From Escarpia spicata (taxonomy: Eukaryota; Annelida; Polychaeta; Sabellida; Siboglinidae), in the NCBI GenBank assembly GCA_963995525.1, contig OZ023213.1, positions 50,530,987-50,594,986 of the forward strand: a DNA stretch of 64,000 nt. The letters are read 5' to 3'. Positions 1-12,700 of the stretch are shown here, piece after piece. Numbering within the stretch: the stretch's first letter is position 1; the number at the start of each line of letters is the position of its first letter. Under the pieces are notes generated by a model that worked only from the letters and a program-made list of their open reading frames with translations, was not told the DNA's origin and ran no database searches. The translations under genes were made by a program, and so were the position numbers.

Positions 1-1050
1 TTATACTGTTTTATCTACTTATTTATTATTTTCATATGGACATACTTGATTGTATGACACACAAATATAATTATTAATATTATTGACTAGCTACGTCCAT
101 TGTGAGGGACACATTACGAGTGACAGTTGCAGAAACCTGTATTATTGTAATATAATTGTGAAAGATCTGATTGAATTAGTATAATAACAGTATCATCTCA
201 TGACAAATAACCAGGTCAAGACTCCCAACCATAAATTATTGTTGGTACCATAATGTGTCTTTGAAAGTGAATCCGTCAATGACCTTGGTGTGGTCAACGG
301 GTTATTTATGATAGATCGATAAATAAACACAATTACAGATACTGAACATTCTTCGGGATAGTTGTTTTTTATTGAATCAGTTTCTTTTTAACGTTATCCA
401 AGACGTTAATTACCTTGTAGAGGCTATAGCATGCGATCACACACGTTTCATCCTGGTCGAGTGATGTCATTGAACACATGCTCTGAACTTGTACTTGGAT
501 GACTTGGAACAGAAAAGCATCGGCACACCGTCACGCTTGTCAACTAAGAAACTTGAAGTGATATGTGGATTATGTAATTTGCCAGGATATATAGAGGAAA
601 GACATATGAATTACAACACATGAACACTGAGAAGACGTGGAATCTAAACATATGCTCTTCCTGGATGCTAAGTTCACCAGAAAGGAAAATGACATCGTTG
701 AAGCCCGCGGTGTACAGGACAAAGACACACACTGACCAATATCTAAAGTTTGAGTCCCACCCTCCCAAACACCAGAAGTTAGGAATAGTCAGAACCCTGA
801 ATAACAGGATAAAATGAAGAGGATGAACACCTAAGAATGCAATTTAGTCACTATCACATATCGTGCCCTTTCTACACAACACCCATCCTATTTGTTTAGC
901 CTCCTTCGTTTTTCCGATATCCCCAGGAATCTCAGATCATCTGTTTAACAACAACGTTTTCTTCCGAAAACCAAGCTTAACATAGGCAAACGTGCTTTTT
1001 CTGTAGCTGCACCCAAAATCTGGTATTAATTCCCTATCACTTTTTTTTAA
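1..1050. other. AT-rich non-coding DNA
   Basis: I see no exon, repeat array or recognisable transposon. The short open frames are on both strands and lack splice context. Confidence 0.5.
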
Positions 1051-1790
1051 ATAATAATAACAATAATAACACAAGTTTATTAGCAACTCAACTGAGTTGG
1101 ATTCACAGTATACAATAAAATACAACTATACATTGGAACGTCATACAGTATTAATACACTGAAATGTCATACAGTATAAATACCATCCTTTTGCCCTTCA
1201 TTCGTTATTGGCAGTTGTGTAATCCCCATGGTATAAAGGAGTTACGGTATCTGTTTGTTCGGGTTATTGGCAAAGGGTACACATTACTCTGTCTGATGTC
1301 ATATTTGGTATGCCTTTTGTCAGGCAGCAGATAGTTTAATCTGTGTGTACTAACTTTATTCTTATTGAAATATTTTTGGCAAAGGCAGTCCCGTCTTGCT
1401 TTCAATGTCTCCAATTTAACATACGTGAGTATCTCAGCGTAACTTGTTGCAGGAAAAATACACTTTAATGCTCTTTTTTGTATCATTTCAATACTGTCAG
1501 ATAAATATTGTGGCAAATTAGTGTGCCATACGGGGCATGCATATTCTAAAACAGGTCTCACAACACTGACATATATAGTGACCAGATCATTCTGGCTAAT
1601 TCCTACTCGCTTTAACTGACACAACATGTACAATCGTTTCCCGGCCTTTTTCACAATATTTTCGACATGCTTATTCCATGTCAGATCCTGTGAAATTGTA
1701 ACACCTAGAAGTTTGGCATGGTCTACTTGATCTAAATCTTTTCCATCGATCGTTATATTCGGGATAGTGTTTCGAAAATTGCGGTCTTGT
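1050..1790 (-). mobile_element. Non-LTR retrotransposon 3' fragment (RT thumb region, 3' UTR, tail)
   Basis: The minus-strand frame from about 1785 to 1205 encodes the post-catalytic part of a LINE reverse transcriptase, with AKLLGVTISQDLTW, YVSVVRPVLEYACPVWH, ALKCIFP and a final RYRNSFIPWG. The catalytic YADD part is missing, so the copy is 5'-truncated. About 100 nt of 3' UTR and a TTA-rich simple tail (1050-1080 on the plus strand) follow the stop. The style resembles CR1/L2-group elements; the exact clade needs a tree. Confidence 0.85.
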
Positions 1791-2214
1791 ACTTAAAAAG
1801 CATCGGAGACTATAGCTACCTTTCGTAAAAAATTGAAGACTTATATATTTGAAATTGCATTCCCACCCAAACCTTCGGCGGTCCCTTGCTCTAATGACGA
1901 CTCTCGCTTGTCCATGTTAAGGATTTTGCCCAACGATTCTTGTATGTTGCGCCTCTGAGCTCAGATGCCAGGGGATACAGGCGCTATAAAAGTTTAGTAT
2001 TATTATTATAGTTGTGGCTATCTGATCTGGGCCGATACGTCCCACATCACCGTCAGGGGCCTGTTGGTACACCCAAATGACAAAGTAGAGCCAGATGACC
2101 ATGGCGAACTGGTGTATCGAATACAATGCACGAGATAATTATAGTGCTGAATGTACGGGAGACAGAGTAGAAACATGTAAAGAAATGCACAAGGAGCGAA
2201 ACAAGATATGTCCG

Positions 2215-2311
2215 TCATCAACAAATCCACCGTCACGAACTACATCATTGACTGGGAGAGCGCGAAAAGAGTGGACAATGAGGCAAACAGAAGAATACGA
2301 CTATTATAGCT
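2215..2311 (+). mobile_element. Retroelement remnant, possible Penelope-like GIY-YIG endonuclease tail
   Basis: The plus frame reads NKSTVTNYIIDWESAKRVDN and then a basic end at a TAG. The H/Y-x-I-D-W-x-x-A-K-x-x-D pattern resembles the end of the endonuclease region in Penelope-like elements. A similar remnant lies near 46.7-46.95 kb. No catalytic residues are preserved. Confidence 0.4.
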
Positions 2312-2955
2312 GAGACTTGTTACGTGTGTACGATGGCATCATTTTACCAGGACACCACATGTACCGACGAAGCTTGTTTGATAGGCAAGGGAATGCTGAT
2401 TTGTTCTTCCAAGAATCATTACTATTGATAGTGTTATAATAATATATAATGATTAGGGTATATTCTATGCACAATATGCCATAATACAACTATACGCAAT
2501 ACATATATTATTATATTATTGGATCAAATGTTTCACAAAAACGGTGGTGTAGCTTATGAAAACGACACAACTCTGTGTTACATTTCTGAGAGCTACTAGT
2601 TGGAAACCCTGTTCAGGAATACTTTGTGGCATATCTAATTGCTACAACGTGTTTAATAAATAAAGACAACAAAACGTGGACCACACAATGTCATCCACAT
2701 ATGGAGAAACTATAAATCTATTCCATACCTCATGGACATTAGATGTGAAAACGCCTAAAATAATGTTAAACCGAGATTAACAAAATATCAGATGTAAGTT
2801 GTTTAACGATACCGAATGGTCACACACGTGATACAGAAAGGACTCACGATAAGCCAAATGCTTCCTTCCCCACTTGCCTTCCAGTTCCAGTCGACAGAAG
2901 CACACCATAGCAGACATCGAGTTTATAGATTATTTGTTTGTGTTTCATTTTACAG

Positions 2956-3042
2956 CTTATGTACTTCCGCATTTGTCGACGAAGACGATGCAAGATCGAT
3001 GGGAGAGGCGTTGGGTACGATGCCAAAACTCATTGAAATATC
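2956..3042 (+). CDS. LRR exon 1 in window (type A repeat)
   Basis: The acceptor ttttacag precedes an 87-nt exon, and the donor is gtaagt. It starts and ends in phase 2. The translation starts LCTSAFVDEDDARSMGEALG and ends MPKLIEIS, matching the D-x-A ... L-x-x-M-P-x-L pattern of RI-type LRR helices. Confidence 0.8.
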
Positions 3043-6000
3043 GTAAGTATAGTTGTACATTTATGACGTGGTTGGGTATACAAACGCATTTGGTTTACAC
3101 CACGCTTGACTGGTTAATAACAAAGAAACTATCGGTGAGTTGCACGTAGAGAATAGTTAACCTTTGAACCACTCTATTGAGTCTTGGTAATAGACCAGTA
3201 GAGGACCTACGGCTAGACGTCAAAGCTACAACAAATTAAACCATATAGAAAGTGGTTGGCTGCAGGCGCAGACAGCAGATTGACAATCGTCTATCAGTTA
3301 TGTTGTAGCAACATAGTTAGGAAAGGAGGAAAGCCCCCACGGGGTGTTTTGACGAACATTTCAAATAAAGAGACACTCGAAATGTAATGAAATGAGAACT
3401 AACTAGTGAATAAGGCAATGCGAATTCACTAGAGAAAATAGCTTGAGGAAACGATGGAAGAAATAGAATATGATTTAAAAAGGTCAGTTCTTGCATAGCA
3501 GAGTATCCAGTCCGTAGGACTGTTCAAAGCTTTACACTTTACTCCCTGGCAGACCTGTTCAATCGAACACCATCTCGACTATCTGGAACGTTTCGAGCCA
3601 CGCTGCAATTAATGCGCGAAGGCTATTCGTACACAAATATCCACCACTGTCTATTGCAAGGTACCCATTCATGCAGCTGAGTGAACAGGAGCAACGTAGA
3701 GTGATCGAACTTGCCCAAGGTTCGATATCGGAACACAGGATTCGAACCTGTGTTTTCGAGAGTCCGAAGCTCTAACCACTGGGGGTCTTTGCGAGGCTTG
3801 TCACCGCCACTGGGCTCCACGAAAAAAAGAAAGGTGCGAGAACTCGGTGACAACCTCGTAAAGACCCAATGGCGGCAAAGGATATAGGAAGGAAACCTGA
3901 AAAGAGGTTCAGCTCTGAGTTTTTAAAATGTTGGGAAATCTACTTCCGGAAACATCTTCACACAAACTGGTCAAAAACGGAGAAAGCAATTAACATCATA
4001 CACCAACTAACATACCTGAACCAGTTGTACCTATAATTATGTTTGAACAGATACATACATCTGGTAAAGCAATTCCGTCAAGGAAAGCCACTGGTGCGGA
4101 TTGTGTAACTGCTGAAGTCCTGAAAGCCGGTATAGAACAATGACCGAGATTTTCCTGAAAATATTAAATGCAGCGCGGCACGAAGAAAAGTTACCAAACG
4201 AATGCTACACAACTCATTACACAAGAAATTGTGCAACTTAACACCCTCAAACTATCGATTCCAGGTAAGGTCTTCTGCAAAATTATACTCCTAACAATAG
4301 ATCACGACATCAATGCACATCTACCAACACAGCAGCTTAGATTCAGTAAAAAAGAAGTACCGGTATATCTTCATAGGGCGTCATGGAAAACGCAAATGAG
4401 CAACTGTTCCCATTACGTTTCTAATGTGTGCACTTCTAGGCCGCAGTTGATACAACCTGGAGAGATGCGTTGTGGAAGAAGGCACATAGCTAAACAGATT
4501 TAGACACGTCATATAAATATCAAATACAGAGATGTCAGATAAATATTCGCTCTATCGATTTTGCTAAGATGGCGGCTTTGTGCCTATTGAAAGTGCGTTT
4601 GGTTTATGCGCCATAAACGATTTGTTGAATAAAACCATCATATGATCGGTGTCACACTGACATTAATGTGGATACAAGGACAGTGCAGTGTGGCGGATAA
4701 TGTCTTCGAAGACATTATCACAAGTCGTACAACACGTATCGAGAGGGGCGTGAGGTGGTTTAAACAAACTCTAAACACAATACGCAGGGTTGGTTTTCTG
4801 CCGTGCCCAGGGCAGAAACAGGGGAGAAAGAAATGGCAACAACCAGGGATTACATGCCATTGATAAGAAAGTGCGACTGGTTTGTAGAATATGTTGCCAA
4901 TATATTTCTGTACCTGTGTGTCCATGTGCAATCTGAGTAAAAGTACACTTACACGAGTGCAAGTACATTTGTATAATAACATATTTTTGTATCTGCCTTG
5001 CAGCGTTTGCATTTCCCTAGTGATTCCCTGTTTTTAATACAGTGGATGCGAGTATTGTGTTAGATGTATGCTTAATATCTTGCAAGTCACTGATCTAATG
5101 TGCACAGTAACCAAACATAATCCTTAGGGGCAAAATCCCACCACTTGTATTCATTTGTGAGCATTTTGTTGTGGCCATGTGGCTTGTTTACATGACTTGT
5201 TACCTGACAACACATGGGCTGCAGCATTCCTTTGTTCAGTATTTCTCTTATCTCTGCTCTCTCAGTCCCTGTGTACCCCAGTTTTAGTATCAACCTAGAA
5301 TTGGCTGGCAGTTTAAATTAATTAACACCTGGTCATCTTATGGTCAGTTGAAGAACCTGGCCACTGTATCCAACTACCTAGGCTGGCTGCTAGAGCTTGC
5401 TATTGTTTGGGGGAACTTATAAGACTGTCTTGCTGTGTATGTTTTAATAACATGTTGGGGCTGTCACCACAATATGACACACTAATGGTATATGAAGGAA
5501 ACATGAATGTTGATATTGGCAGTAAAATAAATATGTATAAAAATAGGACTATTTTAGGAGTTTCTGCCCTGAGGGCAGAAATTGTGGGAGAAAGGTATTT
5601 CTGCCGCACGTTTTCTACCGTGACGGCAGAAACTTGCCAACCCTGACTATACGGTTTTGAGGGCGTTGACAACTTATGAGTCCGACCCTTATGTTACAGA
5701 TTGTTTGGCTGTGATTTCACACGCACGTCGTGGCCTCTCTTCATTGGAGGCATTTCTCGAGGATGTCACAACTTGCAAACACTCGGGTAAGTACACGGTT
5801 ACGTATTCGCCCATCATCATTTAACAAACACACCTCACTACTTTTATAATGCTCTTTTGAAAATGAGTAATCTAATACGATATTAAAACACTTCGTGTAT
5901 TTTGAACGTTGCTATAAAATCGTCCAAACATAAAACACATATCAAACAAATTCCTTAGTAAAATCCAAAATTTAAACATCATAGGTGTAATCCAACTGGT

Positions 6001-9000
6001 CGTAAGAGTACGGTTGCCGCGTGAGTTTGTCTGAATGGCAGCAGAAGTATGCGTGCCGCGGTTGTGGAAAAAGTACCGCTAATCTACAGGACTGTGCGAA
6101 TCTAGTTCAGCCGTGTGTTCCGCGGTGATAATACTGTTATTTTTCGTTACACATGCGAATCCATCGATCAGTCAATATCGATATCTATATCATGACATGT
6201 TGGCTGTCATTGGTGAGCTGTATACATAATAATTTATTGTACAGCGGATTTTTGTTTGTGCTATACGTTGAAAGATGAATTTACGTTGCTTGACAGGTTG
6301 GGCGGAAGTGACATATTCGGGAACGAAGATGTGGGAAAGGCACTAGGTATGGCCTTAGCTCCAATGCTGCAACTCACTGAATTAGTGTAGGTGTTGTTCC
6401 TTTTGTCCCTTTGTTTGAGAGATTGTGCCAATCAGAAGTTAAGGAAACATGATGCCATAGTATCGACGGACGTTTATTTATCATTCATTTGTCGATAGAA
6501 TTTTTAAACTGATAAATTCTTAAGAAAAAAAACTTTATTTAATTTAATTCTTATTCAATCTAATGTAAAAACAAAAAGGAGAAGAAATCAACGGTTGTTT
6601 TTAAAATAATTTTCGTTCTTTCGTAACTTCTGTTTTCAATTGTCACAACTCAAAACTGTCCACATCAATCTTAATATGTTGTAATGTTATAGAATGTATC
6701 TCTTCTCGATGATTGTTGTGATGGAATATGGTGAGTCAACTATAACCAAATAATTAATACCGTTGTCGTTATTGCTTTGGCATATTTTCAATATCTTGTG
6801 TTGTAACAAATGAAACATAGGGTGTATCAACGTCTGCCTTGATATTTGTAACGTTACTTCACATATCACCTCCATGTGATTACTTTGATGGGAGCGTAAC
6901 GTTACTTCACATATCACCTCCATGTGATTACTTTGATGGGAGCGTAACGTTACTTCACATATCACCTCCATGTGATTACTTTGATGGGAGCGTAACGTTA
7001 CTTCACATATCACCTCCATGTGATTACTTTGATGGGAGCGTAACGTTACTTCACATATCACCTCCATGTGATTACTTTGATGGGAGCGTAACGTTACTTC
7101 ACATATCACCTCCATGTGATTACTTTGATGGGAGCGTAACGCTTTCATCATTAAACAACTAAATAGAACATAATTTATGCTTTATTTCATAACAAACTGT
7201 AGCTTTTTCGTTTGGAATGCTGTCGTAATTTTTGCTTTGAAGTTTAATTACATGGAATATATATATATATATACTATATATGTGTGTGTATATATAATAA
7301 ACATATTTCAGATTGATGCATTGTGGTCTTACTCTGAAGTCGTGGCAACACATCTCCGATGGCATACTTAAAACTTGTCCACTGATAGCCAAACTACAGT
7401 AAGAACACATTTGTAGATTCGACCAACAACTCTAGTTGTTTATATATATATATATATGTATATATATATAAATATATATATATATGTATGTATATATATA
7501 TATATATATAAATTGCAACTGATATATATATATATATAATGGGGATTTTGTAAATGCATTTATCAAGTAACATTACAAATGCTAAGCCTCTTACAAATTA
7601 TAATGACAAAATAGTGCGCATTACATATCTAGAAGTTAGATTCACCACCACATAATTATTAGAAGCCTCGTATTCGTCTCGGCCTGATGCAACGTGTATA
7701 ATGAATGCAACAAAGTGTCGTTCACATCTGGTCAAGTCCAAATAGTCAGACATTGTCTCATTCTGGAGATATGCGTGACACCAAAAATAGATAAGCGAGC
7801 GAAAAATGAACAACTCAGAACACTTCTAAAACATTGTTGCTAGCACCTTCACGGCTTGTCCTGTCCCGACGATCTTGGTATCATTTGAAAGGATGCACTT
7901 TCTGTTATTTTAGCGACGTCTAGATTTCCTGGTAACCGTTCAAAAAACACCGATAAATAGATCTACAATCATGCCGTTTTCGGTGTTCTGGACGGTTCCG
8001 AACGATGTTGGCGGCGGGTACTAAGTACACTAATCTTCCGATTGCGGCGCTGTTTTCCTCATTTGCATAGGTTCAGACATGCGCACTTCGCCATTTCATG
8101 TTATAAGCTCCACCCACTTTTAAACCGCGGCGAAACTGGTGTGCTTTGATCGCAGCGAAACTGACATATCTCTACGTCGGCGTGACGTCACAATAAAGTA
8201 CGCCACCCAACGGTCTAAATTCGTTGCGTTGGTTGGTTGATATACGTGATTGTGACGTCACGCCTACTTCACGTATGTCATTTTAGCAGCCGTTTAAAAG
8301 TGGGTGGAACTTATACCATGAAATCAGATAGTGGTGCCTCAATCGGTAGATTGGTGAACTGTGTCGACGGAACAACATCGTTCGTAGTGTCTAAGATACC
8401 GGAACGGGCCCGGTTGTAGGTCCGTTTTCATTTAATTTTAGGAATAATTATCAGGAAACCATTTATATGTTTGAATAGCAGAACGCTTAAACTTTCAAAC
8501 AACATCAATATTGTTGGGATCCGACGAACCATTGGTACTAGCAGTCATTAAAATTGTGTTTTTGGAACGTGTTTGACAGTTGTTCGCTCGCTTATCTATT
8601 TTTGGTGACACTTATAATATAGAAATGCCGTAGTTTATTGGCGTGTACAAAAAGTATGTTTTATACGGTTTAAACATCTGATTTGTTTTGTGTAACACGT
8701 TGGAACACGAATATAATTTGTTTGACAGACTGGACTTGAACGAAGTATTCAGTGACGAAGAGGCAGGACAGTCGCTTGGACGCACCATCAGCAAAATGCC
8801 ATCACTGCGCAAGTTAAAGTAAGGTGCTATGTTAATTTGCCCAAAGCGATAGTTTGAAGTTGTTCAAGTATTGCCGTTTCTATAAACAAAAAAATTGCAA
8901 TTTATATAATCCGCCCCCTACTGATCAGCATATCAGTGCAAGGGCGGTTTACGTACTTTGGATAATCGTAGAAAACACGCATAACGTTGCGAAGACGTGT

Positions 9001-9679
9001 TATGAGCTGTGTAATCTTCGTCAAACGTACACAACTACGCCTGCCATGACAGTTACGGCGAAGAACGAGCTTAATATTGTTATATTGAAGAACACAAACC
9101 AATTGTTTATAATTGTAAGAATAAGGTACATTCAAATGTTGATTTGCCAATACATTGTATCAATTAATTATTGGCATTATCAATTGATGTCACTCGAGTA
9201 TTATCAGCCAGATAACAGTTTGCGGCATTCGTGATTATTATCCGGCTGCTAACAATAACAGCGCAGGATCCGTATTCGCTAACGCTTTTATTTTCTTAAA
9301 ATATTCTTACAATGATACCACACATTTGATGATTGTTCACGACGTTATTCGTGTTTTCTACGATTGTTACCAGCTACACAGCCCGACACAACTGACCAGT
9401 GAACGGTTTGCATTGCTTGACACTATCGTAAAAACATGCATAACGTCGTAGACAACTGCTTCGTAATCTAACTAATCTTCTTCAAACCTCCGGAAATGTA
9501 ACATCCTGAAATCGTTCTCCTCCATATATGCGTTTGTGGCGCCCTCTGACACATAATATCGAACTAAGGACTTGGTTGCTTGGTTTAAGTACTAACCATG
9601 AAGACGATTAAAAAACAGATCCGCTTACGAGTTATTAACTTGTCCCTTCTGGTGGATGGTATTTTGCTAGCACAGTGTA

Positions 9680-9711
<32 letters not shown>

Positions 9712-12700
9712 TGCACACGTATGTATGTATGCATGCATGTATGTATATATATTATATATAATGAACATATGTTACAGTGTGGGGGGCTGTCAGCTTACCC
9801 TGAAGTCGTTCCAGCACATTGCACACGCTATATTTCAAAGGGCGGCACACCTGGAACTACTGGAGTAAATACACGTTTGCATATTTACCCAATATGGCTT
9901 CACAATTTTCTATTAACATGTTATATTAATTAATTAATTATATATATATATATATCATAAATGTACTTTAACAGAGTGTGGATCTCAGTATTTTGCTGTG
10001 TTCGAGTATATTTTTGCCAGTTTCAGAAATATGGGACTTTAAATGTTACGTGAGCTAGCAGGCCCATTACCGTATTGTAGGTTTATACTGATATATATAA
10101 TTTCACCCGCAGGCTAGTTGTGATGGGCATGTTAGGGGGTTGAACATTTCAAAAGTATCTGAAGTTGCAACGGCGGAACTTAGGCCTAATGTGTTTTTCT
10201 ATATCACCATAACCATAATAATGCCATCTGCAAATATGTCGGAGAAATATTGAATAGCTTTCACATAATCTTGGCCTGTTCAGCATAATAATATTTTTAT
10301 TTGATGTATGCGTAAAGATAATAATGCCATATGCAAACATGTAATTGTACGCATCTACGCAGACAGTGTGAATAGTGTTGAGTTATTGAAATTTGTAAAT
10401 TAGTGCAAATGTTTGCCAGACTGTAATAACATTATTTGTGGGTGCTCGCAGACACTTTAAAAGCTATTACAATATTGCAAAATTGTATCACTATTAGGGT
10501 AGCAGTGGGTGGGTTTTGCCATACCAAGATTGTCTTAAAACAAGGCCACAAATTAACAAAGGCTGGATGGGTGGGGTCAATTTTTAAATGCGTTTTATTT
10601 TGCGGGTGAGATGGATTTGAAAAATAGGTTTGGGTCAATTTTCAGTGTTCAGAATTATGCCAGAAAAACTGTTGTGTACAAAGTGGGTGTCATATTTCAG
10701 TGCAAATGATTGGGGGTGGGGTACACTCAGGCACACAGGATTTCGGGAGTGCTCCCTAAGTTTGCATTTATAGATATCCATTGAAATAGACTCACCATTA
10801 TCTAGAAAATTTATTTTCAATGTGCAATGCCAGTAACTTAGCAAATTACATATAATGCACACACGCACACCAGTGCGCGTACGCGCAATTTAGTACAGTG
10901 ATTTTCCTTAATTCAACAATGGTTAAGATATATACTCATGTGGTTATTCAATCAACGTGATTTACCCCAAAACTCTCAGAACTAATTTTATTTTTGTTCA
11001 AGTTTATTCATTTAAAATATATACTAAATGTGAATCACGTCAAGACTAGATGATTTGTTGAGCGTGACGCAAACTCTGTTTATCTTGAATAATACTACAT
11101 TCATTTCAGTAATTGTTAATGATTGTATGCAATTAACGTTCGTTGACCGACAGATGGACGTATCCTGTAATCGCATATATCGTATAATCACCATCACTGC
11201 TATTGTTATGCTCAAATAAGTATTAAAAAACTAAATATTTCACTACAGTATATTTTCACACACTTATTACTTCGTCGTTGTATAGTAGAATTGATTCCGT
11301 TTTAAATACATTTATACACTTATTATATAATTTACTTGGTGTTTGATTACCACAATGTTTGCTGTTTTCAGGTGTGAGAACAACCAGTTGGGAGATGACT
11401 GTGAACAGAAGTTCGTATTTATGCTGAGGAAACGGCCACTTTTGAAGATTAAGTAAGTTAACAACTAAACACACAAACTAACACAATATCCATGTGTTAG
11501 TTTGTGTGTCAACACACAAACTGACACAGTACCCATGTGTTAGTTTGTGTGTCAACACTCAAGTCGAAAGAAGAATTGAACAAACAAAATATTCGAGATT
11601 TCTGTGAGTATTGGTATTGTATAAAATGTATGTCTAATATTTGTTCATACAATCATCTCGACAATGACAGTGAATTTATAGATGTCATATCTGAAAGTTG
11701 GATGCATGTTAATATTTCCTTCTCATTCCAAGAACTAGAAAAGAAAGCTTTCGTACCGTTTGAAATCAACAGTGAGTCAGATACAGACTTCCTATTTAAC
11801 TCTGATCCAGATACAAATTACTGTTGTGAATTCACTCAAAACATGAATAATTGTAATTACCATATAGAAGATATCTTTAATAAGTCAAGCATACAACTTG
11901 GTGTAACAGATACCACATTCTCTGTTGTTCATGTCAATATCAGAAGTCTGCCTCGCCATACCAACAATTTGAAAATTACTTTGCCAATCTCAATCACTCT
12001 TTTTCAATAATTGGATTCTCTGAAACGTGGTTACAGGAAAGCAATGTTGACACTTATAACATTGCAGGTTACTATATGGTAAATAACTACAGAAACAATA
12101 AAAAGGGTGGTGGCGTGTAACTGTTCTTTTTATTCACGCGGTTTTAAGGTTCGTACTGGACGGCAGACGGACGTAAATCAATTATTCGCAACCATCCTCG
12201 CAAGCTAGGGCTGGTGGCAATTGACTACACTGCTTATAGCAGATATCCTACGCAATTGTGAAAGTTAGCGCTGAATCAGTTGTACACCAGATAATCCCAA
12301 TATAATTACCCCTTTAACCATACTCACGAGCGGCTTTTTTGTGTTTTAAAATACTTATTTTCTACTTCCAAACCATTGCATGTAATATCAGCCACGATCT
12401 TGAAAGTCAACGAGATTATTTGCTCAGCCGGTCTTCAGCATTTTGGCAAGGCGATATGCGAGATGATAAAGTGACGTAATCAGCACCGTCCCTGGCGCCC
12501 GAGGATTTTCATTTTTGCTAGTGTATATAATCTGCAGGTTTCCGTGTTATTGTCATTACTAGCTTACACTCGCACGAGAAACAACAAACCACGCACATCA
12601 CCATTATCTCTTTTTATCCTTAGACTCATTTCAGCCATGTAATTTTGTTGTTGTCATTTATAACATACCCATAATATCTCCATTGATAGCCACATGTTGT

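Noticed and set aside
3714..3810. Functional tRNA gene
   Set aside because: The B box and T-stem are good, but the acceptor stem and the complete cloverleaf are absent. The SINE-type body that follows fits better.
6687..7162. Frames of 107-154 codons with 16-residue repeats
   Set aside because: Produced by the 48-bp intronic minisatellite on both strands.
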